6,125 nt of DNA from 2-02-FULL-49-11 sp040757655 (GCA_040757655.1 JBFLWV010000029.1:1-6125); one strand, 5' to 3'. Positions 1-5,580 are shown, counted from the first letter of the stretch. The notes: generated by a model not told the origin, from the sequence alone. A program made the numbers and translations.

Positions 1-84
1 AAAGATAAGGCGCAAGACCGATTGTTCGATTGTCATATGATGAAAATCGTGAATGCTTATTACTATTCACTGTCCTCATCATAG
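1..84 (+). CDS. Possible 3' end of a rightward gene (partial, unidentified)
   Basis: Frame 1 is open from the window edge to a TAG at 82-84 and reads 27 residues, ending NAYYYSLSSS. The composition is protein-like, and the other two plus frames stop early. If real, this gene converges on the large minus-strand gene. I do not recognise a family from so short a tail. The same DNA also forms a stem-loop (36-83) and lies in an open minus-strand frame starting at 139, so the assignment is uncertain. An open frame of this length can occur by chance. Confidence 0.3.
   Translation, partial: KDKAQDRLFDCHMMKIVNAYYYSLSSS
36..83. other. Two-tier stem-loop near the window's left edge
   Basis: TATGATGA (36-43) pairs with TCATCATA (76-83). 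A symmetric 5x5 internal loop follows, then GTGAAT (49-54) pairs with ATTCAC (65-70) around a 10-nt loop. All 14 pairs are Watson-Crick. There is no T-tract on either side, so it is not an intrinsic terminator. It could be the 3' end structure of the rightward gene ending at 84, or a leader structure for a leftward transcript from the promoter near 150-179. The structure is seen in the sequence; the role is inferred. Confidence 0.4.
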
Positions 85-149
85 GGCAATACGATATATT
101 GTTCCAGTATTTATGCGTGTGATCCGGAATGAAGCCCATAATTGTGCTA

Positions 150-179
150 AAGATACTACTAACCACTATTTTTTGTCAA
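150..179 (-). promoter_or_regulatory. Candidate leftward sigma70-type promoter
   Basis: On the minus strand a perfect TTGACA (174-179) is followed after 18 nt by TATCTT (150-155, 4 of 6 matches to TATAAT). The predicted start is near 143. It lies just beyond the terminator of the large minus-strand gene, where a new leftward unit could begin. An ATG at 139-137 opens a frame that stays open to the window edge (46 codons), but its composition (many Asn, Ser, His) is not convincing as protein. The -35 match is strong and the -10 match is weak. Confidence 0.4.
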
Positions 180-208
180 GCGCAGAAAGGGAGGAACCAA
201 GATAAATC

Positions 209-238
209 AAAAAAACACAGGCAGAAGAATTGCCTGTG
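209..238 (-). terminator. Rho-independent terminator of the large surface-protein gene
   Basis: Read on the minus strand, a perfect 8-bp stem CACAGGCA/TGCCTGTG (231-238 with 216-223, 7-nt loop) is followed at once by seven T residues (215-209). It begins 16 nt past the TAA stop at 257-255. Stem, loop size and U-tract are all canonical. On the plus strand the hairpin is not followed by T residues, so it acts in one direction only. Confidence 0.9.
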
Positions 239-254
239 GAGGAATTAATATTGC

Positions 255-3200
255 TTAAAGAAACCAATATGGTGTATGTGCCACGCTTGCCTCAGTCTTC
301 CTGCGATGTCGCGTCATAGAGAACGCCAGGAAGAAAAAGAGTAATGAAAGCAGGCCAAATATGATGGTGCGCATTATGAGCTGGTTGCTTGGGAGAGGAA
401 GAGCGGCGGAGAGCTCCGGCGTCAATGGTGACTGCGCATCGTCAATGGAGCTCGCAAGTATGCCAGCATTTAATCCTGCGGCTGAGGCAGACTTGACCCC
501 TATCGTTCTGACAACCGCGCCCTTTGCCACTTCTTTCACGCTCTGTTCAGCGGTGATCGGCTCCCCATCATCAGCATCGACAAAGATATTTGAATAAGGA
601 TCACCTTCCGCATTACCATCCATTTCGTACCCTTCACGAGAGGGATTACCTGTCAATTCAGGTGATGGGACTTCCGAAGAGGGCGCATTCGCGTTGCTTG
701 GCATGCTACCGGCGTTGTTTACTCCTCCCGATCCTGCGTTTTCAATGGTTCCTTCCAGAAGCGGTGCGTTGAGGGCCAAACGTATGGTATACGTTACGTT
801 TGATGACCTGATCACTGTATTCGATTGGTCAAATCCTGAAGCGTACGCGGTATTGGTGTAGGCGCCTGTTGGCGCATCGGGTGAGAATATGACGGTATAA
901 TCAATGACCACTTTTTCGTTTGGCGCGACAATGCCCAAATCCCATGAATTTTCTATTACCACCATTCCATCTTCATTTTTTAATTTGTCATAAACTTTCA
1001 CGTCATGCACCGGCACTGACCTGTTGTTCTGCAGCGTGATTTTATACGGCACGGTGCTGCCTGGCGCAACCCCGCTCGCGGAGGCGGTCGAAGTTTTGGT
1101 CATACCTAGTATGGTATCAGACCCGGATGCCGCACTCCCAACGTTCGTGCCGGCATTGCCTCCTGCAGGTGGGTTGGTGTTCTGGTTCGTATTGGTGTTT
1201 CCTGGCAAAATGGTGCCGCCTACAGTTCCCTCGTCATTGTTATTCCCAGGATCCACGCCTCCTGGCTGGCTGACGAGGAGCGTCACTGATGCGCTTGATT
1301 GGTCATTTGCGGCATTGCGGTCAGCCGTGGAAGATGATACGACCGCGTTTGCCGTGAGAATATGCGTGCCTGATCCAAGGGTTTCATTGATGCTCACCCG
1401 AAACGTCGCGTGTGCGCTCGTGCCGGGAGCAAGCTGCGGAAACGTGAAGCTCACGCTCCCCTCCCCTGTGCTTCCCGCACCTGCATCCACCAATGTTGTT
1501 TTCGCATGATCATAGGTTACCTCTACCCGCGCATCCGTCATTTTGCCGTCTCCCGCATTATCCACACTGATTTGATACTGAATGCTCCCCCCGATCGCAG
1601 CAGGATTTGGAGTGGGAGTTGCGGTAAGCGCCACGCTCACGTCAGTCGGTTCTCCTATCACGAAATCGCCGTCCCATGACCCGAACAGATTGATGGCAAG
1701 TGTGACGAGTTTGCCGCCGATCACGTCAGTATTAAGGATAGTGCCCACATTCATGGCAGAACTCACGTCGCCGGTATTGACATTGATATCTTTTCCGTCA
1801 ATCGCCGCGATCGTGTTGGATCCGGAATCAGCGAGCTGATCGAGCTTGTTGATAACTGCTCCTTCGTTTGTAGTCTTTATTTTTACGCTTCGTTGCGCCA
1901 CTGCGGCTGACCCGTTAAACGAGTCGTCACCAGCACCGTTCACTGAAGCATCCGCGGCTACTCCTACGCCCCCCAAACCCGGCACGTCAGTGTCTTCAAC
2001 CGAAACCACGAAGCTCTTGCCGTTCCCTTCTCTCTTCGCCGCATCTGGCAATCCGCTTACTCTGCCGCTCCAATCGCCAAGGATATTGAAGAACCCCGAA
2101 AACCAGCCGCAACCAATGCACGTGCGGTTCGCGAGCGTTAGGACGTTCGTCTGCGTCTTCGCTTTCCCAGTTTTTACATTGATATTATCCACGTCATCGC
2201 CAAACACATTCTCGTTATTGCCGGTATTCCCCACGTTCTTCAATTCATTATTCACCCCGCCCCAATTCTGCACGGTTATTTCCGTATCATTGGTGGCGAT
2301 CGCGACCGCATTATTTATTGAATCGCCTGTTGCGCCTTCAATAGATGCAGACGCATCTGCGTCCGTGGCAATGCGCGGCCCTACAGAGGGGAAAATCTGG
2401 TCAAATGAAGGAAGTAAAATATTTTTCTTGAAATTTCCAAAAATGTTGATGACCGCAACCGTTGCCTCACTGCCAATAATGTTGGTGTTGACTAAATTGA
2501 ACAAATTAGTTGAGACGTCAACATTGCCGGTATCCACGCGAGTGCGCTTTACTTTTGTACCTGCGAAAATGCTGTTTGCGCCTGAAGAGCCCACAATTGC
2601 ATAATCATTTTCAATGAGCCCCTGATTGTTTACCTCAACAGTAGTATTTTCTTCAATACTCGCCGCAGAAAGATTCAAGGAATCTTCTCCGGTATTCGTA
2701 TTATTGGCATTCGCAAAGATGCCGCGCGTGCCTCCAAACCTGCTCGCGATGAGCTCAAAAAGGTCAATATCCTCATCGTACTCGCCATTGATGTCGAGCA
2801 CGAACGGCCTCCAGATCGCTTTCACGCCATTGAAGTCAATAATATTCGTATTCACTTTATTTATAATATTGGAGCGCACTTTCACGTTGCCAGTCTCTAC
2901 CCAGCCGTCTTTGAAACTGAAGCCTGCCCGCACGCGATTGTGGCCGCTGTTGCCTGAAATAAGGTAATCATTGCCCAGATACGCAATGTTGGTGTTAACT
3001 ACGGTATAATCGCGGTCCACGTCCGCGGTCGCCTGGTTCGCAGAGTCTTCGCTGGTATTCTCGTTCAAAGCAACCGAACCCATATTCCACACTGCCCAGC
3101 AATCTGCGCAGCCGGTCTGGTCAGGAGTCATCTCGCCTGTTTCCCGCACCTCTGTGGTATTTAACTCAAAATCTCCCTTCGCAGTCGCACTAGACTGGCC

Positions 3201-4136
3201 TGTGGTAATGCCGCCCTCGCCCCGCTGCCCGAATTCAAGCGTGTTATTGCCAGAATCTGATCCAATGACCTCACGGTTCGTCACATCGGAAATATTCGTG
3301 GTCTCAATGCTCGTATCTGTCTGCACCGTGTCAGAATTGGTGAAATTTCCTTCACCGGTATTGTCTGAATTATTCGCTTCTGCACCCGGGGTGGTGGTCG
3401 AGGTTGAGGTGGCATTCAAGGCTTTAATTTCATGTACCACGTCATTGGGAAGCGCCACTTCTGTCGAGGTGGGAGTGCTGGTTGCCGCAGGGCTGGTTAT
3501 GCCGCCCGTGGTCTCTCCCGAACCTGCTCCGGGCGTAGTAATTTCTTTCTCTTCTGTTGGCACCCAAGAACGCTTCCATAAATCAAGAATATCCTGCGCC
3601 GTTTGCGAGGAACCAGAACCGGAAGAAGTGTTTGGAATTAATCCCTGCCACCACGCGCTGTCGCTCAAAGGGTTGGAGATGCTAGGGATTGAGGGAGTTT
3701 GCGGAATTGTCGGTTGCGGAATAACGATTCCTCCCCCACTGTCCTCCCCTTGCGAAGGGGATGGATCAGGAGGGGTTTCATTCGCGTCATCATCCGGTTC
3801 TTCCACCTCCGGCGGATCGTCTTCATCCGCCACGCCATTGGGGTTCCAATTTTGCATCAAATTAGCAATTTCCGGAATCTCCGGTATCGTGGGCATTTCA
3901 AAATTTCCCGACGATTGCGATGTCGTTGTTTGTGAAGATTCAGAAGTAGAAGTTTCTTCGCTCGTATTGCTCGTTTCCGTTACGATAGTCGTCTGTTCCG
4001 TAGTCTGATCAGGAGTTGCCTGTTCTTCTTGCGCGATTACCATGCCGGAAAAAGACTGCAATGCCAAAAGCACGGTGAGTGTCCAGACTGCCCAACGCGG
4101 ATATGTTTTATAAGTCTTATAGGTCTGATAATTCAT
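255..4136 (-). CDS. Giant secreted, membrane-anchored repeat protein with DUF11-like domains
   Basis: This is a 1293-residue protein, probably displayed on the cell surface. Residues 1-35 form a signal peptide: a basic/aromatic start, the hydrophobic run WAVWTLTVLLALQ, and likely cleavage after VIA. Residues 36-250 are low complexity, first Ser/Thr/Gln-rich, then acidic and Pro-rich with PEIPEI and TIPQTPSIPSI. Five related modules follow (about 253-329, 356-458, 475-576, 589-697, 726-828), then two DUF11/CARDB-like beta-sandwiches (about 831-955 and 1009-1119) separated by an Asn/Gly/Pro linker. A C-terminal linker leads to one membrane segment (about 1256-1274) and a basic stop-transfer RHRRK. 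No LPXTG motif is seen. CxxC pairs lie at 343/346 and 673/676. The frame remains open to 4187, but those 17 extra codons come from an intergenic A/T palindrome, so I chose the ATG at 4136. No strong Shine-Dalgarno precedes it. Architecture is clear; a precise function such as adhesion is not known. Confidence 0.9.
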   Translation of the reverse strand: MNYQTYKTYKTYPRWAVWTLTVLLALQSFSGMVIAQEEQATPDQTTEQTTIVTETSNTSEETSTSESSQTTTSQSSGNFEMPTIPEIPEIANLMQNWNPNGVADEDDPPEVEEPDDDANETPPDPSPSQGEDSGGGIVIPQPTIPQTPSIPSISNPLSDSAWWQGLIPNTSSGSGSSQTAQDILDLWKRSWVPTEEKEITTPGAGSGETTGGITSPAATSTPTSTEVALPNDVVHEIKALNATSTSTTTPGAEANNSDNTGEGNFTNSDTVQTDTSIETTNISDVTNREVIGSDSGNNTLEFGQRGEGGITTGQSSATAKGDFELNTTEVRETGEMTPDQTGCADCWAVWNMGSVALNENTSEDSANQATADVDRDYTVVNTNIAYLGNDYLISGNSGHNRVRAGFSFKDGWVETGNVKVRSNIINKVNTNIIDFNGVKAIWRPFVLDINGEYDEDIDLFELIASRFGGTRGIFANANNTNTGEDSLNLSAASIEENTTVEVNNQGLIENDYAIVGSSGANSIFAGTKVKRTRVDTGNVDVSTNLFNLVNTNIIGSEATVAVINIFGNFKKNILLPSFDQIFPSVGPRIATDADASASIEGATGDSINNAVAIATNDTEITVQNWGGVNNELKNVGNTGNNENVFGDDVDNINVKTGKAKTQTNVLTLANRTCIGCGWFSGFFNILGDWSGRVSGLPDAAKREGNGKSFVVSVEDTDVPGLGGVGVAADASVNGAGDDSFNGSAAVAQRSVKIKTTNEGAVINKLDQLADSGSNTIAAIDGKDINVNTGDVSSAMNVGTILNTDVIGGKLVTLAINLFGSWDGDFVIGEPTDVSVALTATPTPNPAAIGGSIQYQISVDNAGDGKMTDARVEVTYDHAKTTLVDAGAGSTGEGSVSFTFPQLAPGTSAHATFRVSINETLGSGTHILTANAVVSSSTADRNAANDQSSASVTLLVSQPGGVDPGNNNDEGTVGGTILPGNTNTNQNTNPPAGGNAGTNVGSAASGSDTILGMTKTSTASASGVAPGSTVPYKITLQNNRSVPVHDVKVYDKLKNEDGMVVIENSWDLGIVAPNEKVVIDYTVIFSPDAPTGAYTNTAYASGFDQSNTVIRSSNVTYTIRLALNAPLLEGTIENAGSGGVNNAGSMPSNANAPSSEVPSPELTGNPSREGYEMDGNAEGDPYSNIFVDADDGEPITAEQSVKEVAKGAVVRTIGVKSASAAGLNAGILASSIDDAQSPLTPELSAALPLPSNQLIMRTIIFGLLSLLFFFLAFSMTRHRRKTEASVAHTPYWFL
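1653..3380 (-). repeat. Five diverged ~100-residue protein modules inside the surface protein
   Basis: The modules share an order of short motifs: a D/E-S-x-N lead-in, a T-V-x-V-x-N strand, an N-x-G-x-x-N step, a G-N-T-G-x-N or G-S-S-G-A-N turn, V-x-T-G-N-V or V-K-T-G-K-A, then T-N-x-x-x-x-V-N-T-N-I-I-G, and finally I-N-I-F-G-x-W/F with a Leu-Pro. Copies 1-4 keep nearly all steps (VNTNII in copies 1 and 2, INIFGNF, FNILGDW, INLFGSW in 2 to 4). The first copy (about 3380-3150) is degenerate and lacks the hydrophobic end. Short alternating strands with Asn/Gly turns suggest a beta-solenoid or stacked beta fold; this is inference. Confidence 0.75.
4108..4134. repeat. Three tandem 9-bp units at the start of the surface-protein gene
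   Basis: TTATAAGTC, TTATAGGTC and TGATAATTC lie head to tail. On the coding strand each unit supplies three codons, giving the N-terminal QTYKTYKTY. From memory, similar TATAAGTC-type short tandem arrays occur between genes in many uncultured bacterial genomes, so the gene's first codons appear to have been made from such DNA. Confidence 0.6.
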
Positions 4137-4146
4137 ATTACTCAAC

Positions 4147-4240
4147 AATGCAAAATGCAAAACCCAAAATGCAAAATGATAAACCAAAATTTATAAATTT
4201 TACACTTTCATTTTGGTGTTTGATTTTTGGATTTTGCATT
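4147..4240. repeat. A/T-rich imperfect palindrome upstream of the surface-protein gene
   Basis: The outer arms AATGCAAAAT (4147-4156) and ATTTTGCATT (4231-4240) are perfect complements, and the centre AAAATTTATAAATTTT (4186-4201) is a 16-bp perfect palindrome. The DNA between is an imperfect inverted repeat built of AAAATGC and CCAAAA words. I recognise the type from memory as an abundant intergenic repeat in CPR and related genomes. It creates a false N-terminal extension of the downstream gene (HFAFWVLHFA). It sits directly upstream of the start at 4136 and could fold in the mRNA leader. Confidence 0.7.
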
Positions 4241-4252
4241 CGTCTTTGTCTC

Positions 4253-4294
4253 GGGGTCTGGCCCCTTCGTTTGAGTGAAGAGGCCAGATACCCC
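4253..4294. other. Strong G/C hairpin between the two secreted-protein genes
   Basis: GGGGT-CTGGCC-CTTC (4253-4268) pairs with GAAG-GGCCAG-ACCCC (4277-4294) around an 8-nt loop, with a C-A opposition and a two-base bulge: about 15 pairs. On the minus strand it lies 26 nt after the stop of the upstream gene. No U-tract follows (GAGACAAAG), so it is not a canonical terminator. A processing site, an mRNA-stabilising 3' structure or a copy of a dispersed repeat are all possible. Confidence 0.6.
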
Positions 4295-4319
4295 AGGCAA
4301 CGACGTTTACCTTCAATGC

Positions 4320-4910
4320 TTACGGTGCATTTCTTGTAATAGATTTCACACCGATTGCGGCGAGGCGCGAAAGGGTTGAGCCAGCTTTCCCAGCCTTGAT
4401 GACGATACCCACACCGTCATCTGCTGCCGCGACAAATTGATTTCCTGTATCAGTAGAATTTACCACAGTGGTGGTAACGTTATCATACGTTTCAGTTTTT
4501 ACTTTCTCTTCAGTGGTTTCATCTTCCACGATTGTCGCCGCGCCATCATCAAACGCATTACCAGTGATCTCGCCACTGTTGCTTGTGGACAAACCATCAT
4601 AGGTCACTTCTACCGTACCTACCTCAAGGGCGGAGTCAGAGGTTGCGGTAGCATCATCTGACTCTATGAGGACATCCTGGCAGTCTTCACCGCAGGATAC
4701 AAATGATCCCCCGCTATTGGCGTTATTTACAAGAGTCTCTGTAACATTCGTTGTTCCTCCAACCTTTACCTTAAAAGACGCCATTTTGTGGGACACGATG
4801 GTCAATATAGGATCATCACCGCTATTGCCAGATATGATGTTGGTTGCGCTTGCTGAATATGCAACGCCGAAGGCTAATGCGATCGTCAAAATTGCAATAT
4901 ATTTTTTCAT
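4320..4910 (-). CDS. Secreted protein with short copies of the surface-protein module
   Basis: This 196-residue protein has a clear signal peptide: MKK start, hydrophobic YIAILTIALAFGVAYS, and likely cleavage after SASA (residue 22). The mature part is acidic and rich in Thr, Val, Asn and Gly. Two segments resemble each other: NVTETLVN at about 55-102 and NVTTTVVN at about 144-189. The second, with DTGNQF, ADDGVGIVIKAGKA and SRLAAIGV, parallels NTGNNENVFGDD and VKTGKAKTQTNV in the large downstream protein. One Cys pair, CGEDC, lies at residues 73/77. There is no C-terminal membrane segment, so it may be released or may assemble with the anchored protein. I chose the ATG at 4910, 5 nt after GAGGTGA; an in-frame ATG at 4943 would add 11 residues lacking signal character. 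Same direction as, and 183 nt upstream of, the large gene. Named family not recognised. Confidence 0.85.
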   Translation of the reverse strand: MKKYIAILTIALAFGVAYSASATNIISGNSGDDPILTIVSHKMASFKVKVGGTTNVTETLVNNANSGGSFVSCGEDCQDVLIESDDATATSDSALEVGTVEVTYDGLSTSNSGEITGNAFDDGAATIVEDETTEEKVKTETYDNVTTTVVNSTDTGNQFVAAADDGVGIVIKAGKAGSTLSRLAAIGVKSITRNAP

Positions 4911-4915
4911 CAAAA

Positions 4916-4922
4916 TCACCTC
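4916..4922 (-). promoter_or_regulatory. Shine-Dalgarno site that fixes the start at 4910
   Basis: GAGGTGA on the minus strand stands 5 nt before ATG 4910-4908. It is the only strong ribosome binding site in the window and favours MKKYIAIL as the true N-terminus over the in-frame ATG at 4943. Confidence 0.8.
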
Positions 4923-4941
4923 ACTTCCTGGAGTTCTCCCC

Positions 4942-4988
4942 ACAGACGCTGATCTACGCAGATTAAAACGCAGATGAACGCTGATGTG
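4942..4988. repeat. CGCAGAT-family intergenic repeat, copy 1
   Basis: The copy is made of the words ACGCTGAT, CTACGCAGATTA, ACGCAGATGA and ACGCTGAT. It aligns with the copy at 5041-5087 over about 42 bp with few changes. From memory, CGCAGAT/ATCTGCG word repeats are a widespread intergenic family in uncultured bacterial genomes. It lies just upstream of the secreted-protein gene's ribosome binding site, so it is probably part of that gene's leader. Confidence 0.75.
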
Positions 4989-4999
4989 AGGAGAGAGAT

Positions 5000-5022
5000 A
5001 TTTTAAGCCATGACGGTACCAG
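5000..5022 (-). promoter_or_regulatory. Weak candidate promoter for the secreted-protein gene
   Basis: On the minus strand TAAAAT (5000-5005, 5 of 6 matches to TATAAT) is a plausible -10 about 90 nt before the start codon. The position 17 nt upstream (5023-5028) reads TATACT, a poor -35 (3 of 6). The transcript would carry CGCAGAT repeat copy 1 in its leader. Confidence 0.3.
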
Positions 5023-5040
5023 AGTATAATTATGTGCCCA

Positions 5041-5087
5041 ATCGCGCAGATATACGCAGATTACTACGCAGATCAACGCTGATATTG
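5041..5087. repeat. CGCAGAT-family intergenic repeat, copy 2
   Basis: This is a direct repeat of copy 1: CGCAGATATACGCAGATTA, then CTACGCAGATCAACGCTGAT. It is the left outer flank of the region holding the nuclease gene. The copy on the other side of that gene (5673-5716) is in the opposite orientation and shares a 17-bp perfect match, ATCTGCGTATATCTGCG when read on the plus strand there. Confidence 0.75.
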
Positions 5088-5151
5088 AGTAGGGCCCCCT
5101 CTTGTACCACCATTGGAATCCAATCCTCCAAATTTTAAGGCTTGGATATAA

Positions 5152-5186
5152 CCCGCCTAAGTTTCGCAAAGCGAAAGTATGGCGGG
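5152..5186. repeat. CCCGCC/GGCGGG hairpin element
   Basis: CCCGCC (5152-5157) pairs with GGCGGG (5181-5186), and TTTCGC (5162-5167) pairs with GCGAAA (5171-5176), with a 4x4 internal loop and an AAA loop. Hairpins of this pattern are, from memory, common dispersed repeats in Patescibacteria. There is no adjacent T-tract. It lies between the left CGCAGAT repeat and the nuclease cassette. Confidence 0.65.
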
Positions 5187-5213
5187 GTCGACCTCTTTAT
5201 TCCTCCCTATTAA

Positions 5214-5250
5214 CCGGGTTGGGGAATCTGACCCCGCACCTACTTGCCCT
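5214..5250. repeat. Left arm of the inverted repeat flanking the GIY-YIG gene
   Basis: The arm matches the reverse complement of 5523-5558: CCGGGTTGG (5214-5222), TCTG (5227-5230), and a perfect 19-bp core CCCCGCACCTACTTGCCCT (5232-5250). The centre can also form its own small hairpin GGGG-AATCTGA-CCCC. It ends 19 bp before the nuclease start codon, just ahead of the -10 promoter element. Confidence 0.85.
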
Positions 5251-5252
5251 TG

Positions 5253-5261
5253 TGGTATACT
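5253..5261 (+). promoter_or_regulatory. Extended -10 promoter of the GIY-YIG gene
   Basis: TGG-TATACT is an extended -10 element (TGn plus 5 of 6 matches to TATAAT). The -35 position falls in the inverted-repeat arm and shows no good match, as is tolerated for extended -10 promoters. The expected start point, about 7 nt after the element, is 5268-5269, right at the ATG at 5270. No Shine-Dalgarno is visible, so the mRNA is probably leaderless. Confidence 0.6.
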
Positions 5262-5269
5262 TTGCAGGT

Positions 5270-5524
5270 ATGTTCTATGTTTATATTCTTCAAAGTATTT
5301 CTACTCGTGAGCTCTATGACGGTTATACCGAAGACTTGCAAAATCGTCTTCATGAGCATAATCGCGGCTTGTCCTATACTACACGACATGGTAAGCCTTG
5401 GAAGCTTGCATATTACGAAGCGTATGCTTCAAAGCGCGATGCCATGAACCGTGAGCGTCAGCTCAAACAATATGGACAGGCTCTCAGCCAATTGAAACGT
5501 CGTCTTCAATATTCGCTTCAATAG
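5270..5524 (+). CDS. Stand-alone GIY-YIG nuclease-domain protein (UPF0213/URI-type)
   Basis: The 84-residue protein is a complete single GIY-YIG domain, the normal length for this family. Visible motifs are YVYIL at 3-7 (the GIY part), LYDGYT at 15-20 (the YIG part, with Asp in the middle position), DLQNRLHEHN at 22-31 with the catalytic-position Arg26 and His30, YYEAY at 48-52, and RERQLK at 61-66 with metal-binding Glu62. The end QLKRRLQYSL is typical. Members of the fold cut DNA with one metal ion; the role of these small versions is poorly known, with repair, mobility and homing all proposed. The frame is open from 5102, but MFYVYIL at 5270 is the family N-terminus and the upstream codons read repeat DNA. 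It is flanked within 20 bp on both sides by a long inverted repeat. All key residues are present, so it is probably active. Confidence 0.92.
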   Translation: MFYVYILQSISTRELYDGYTEDLQNRLHEHNRGLSYTTRHGKPWKLAYYEAYASKRDAMNRERQLKQYGQALSQLKRRLQYSLQ

Positions 5525-5558
5525 GGCAAGTAGGTGCGGGGGGCGCAGACCAACCCGG
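5523..5558. repeat. Right arm of the inverted repeat flanking the GIY-YIG gene
   Basis: The arm starts inside the TAG stop codon. Its core AGGGCAAGTAGGTGCGGGG (5523-5541) is the exact reverse complement of 5232-5250; CAGA (5546-5549) and CCAACCCGG (5550-5558) complete the match to the left arm. A small loop difference near the middle (extra GGCG-type bases here, GGAA in the left arm) is the only large deviation. Joined with the left arm it could pair across the whole nuclease gene. Confidence 0.85.
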
Positions 5559-5580
5559 ATCACAGGAAAGAATCCAACTT

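Larger units (their letters stand above)
4911..5269. other. Repeat-rich intergenic region without a convincing gene
   Basis: This 359-bp stretch separates the leftward secreted-protein unit from the rightward nuclease gene. It holds the Shine-Dalgarno of the former, two CGCAGAT-type repeats, a weak leftward promoter, a CCCGCC/GGCGGG hairpin, the left arm of the inverted repeat around the nuclease gene, and that gene's promoter. A small palindrome ATTGG-AAT-CCAAT lies at 5112-5124, and TATAAT at 5025-5030 has no good -35 on the plus strand. Reading frames across it (4963-5169 minus; 5102-5269 plus as an extension) translate repeat DNA and are not credible proteins. Confidence 0.7.

Noticed and set aside
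1846..2604. Long plus-strand frame of 252 codons, and a similar one at 3154-4008
   Set aside because: Both lie wholly antisense to the repeat gene, have low-complexity Ser/Pro/Val-rich translations and no ribosome binding site. They follow from the codon composition of the opposite strand.
4137..4187. N-terminal extension of the surface protein (17 extra residues)
   Set aside because: The codons translate the A/T palindrome, with no ribosome binding site, and they precede a normal signal peptide that starts at 4136.
5025..5030. TATAAT as a plus-strand promoter -10
   Set aside because: There is no acceptable -35 at 16-18 nt upstream, and the frame that follows is repeat DNA. The nuclease gene has a better element at 5253-5261.
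4942..5087. CRISPR-like array from the two direct CGCAGAT copies
   Set aside because: There are only two copies, which are diverged and internally made of smaller repeated words, with no spacer series and no cas genes nearby.
4963..5169. Minus-strand 68-codon frame
   Set aside because: Its sequence (ALICVVICVYLRD and neighbours) is a translation of the CGCAGAT repeat and intervening DNA, with no ribosome binding site.
5102..5269. Upstream extension of the GIY-YIG frame
   Set aside because: It translates hairpin and inverted-repeat DNA. The family N-terminus is at 5270 and the promoter element lies within this extension.
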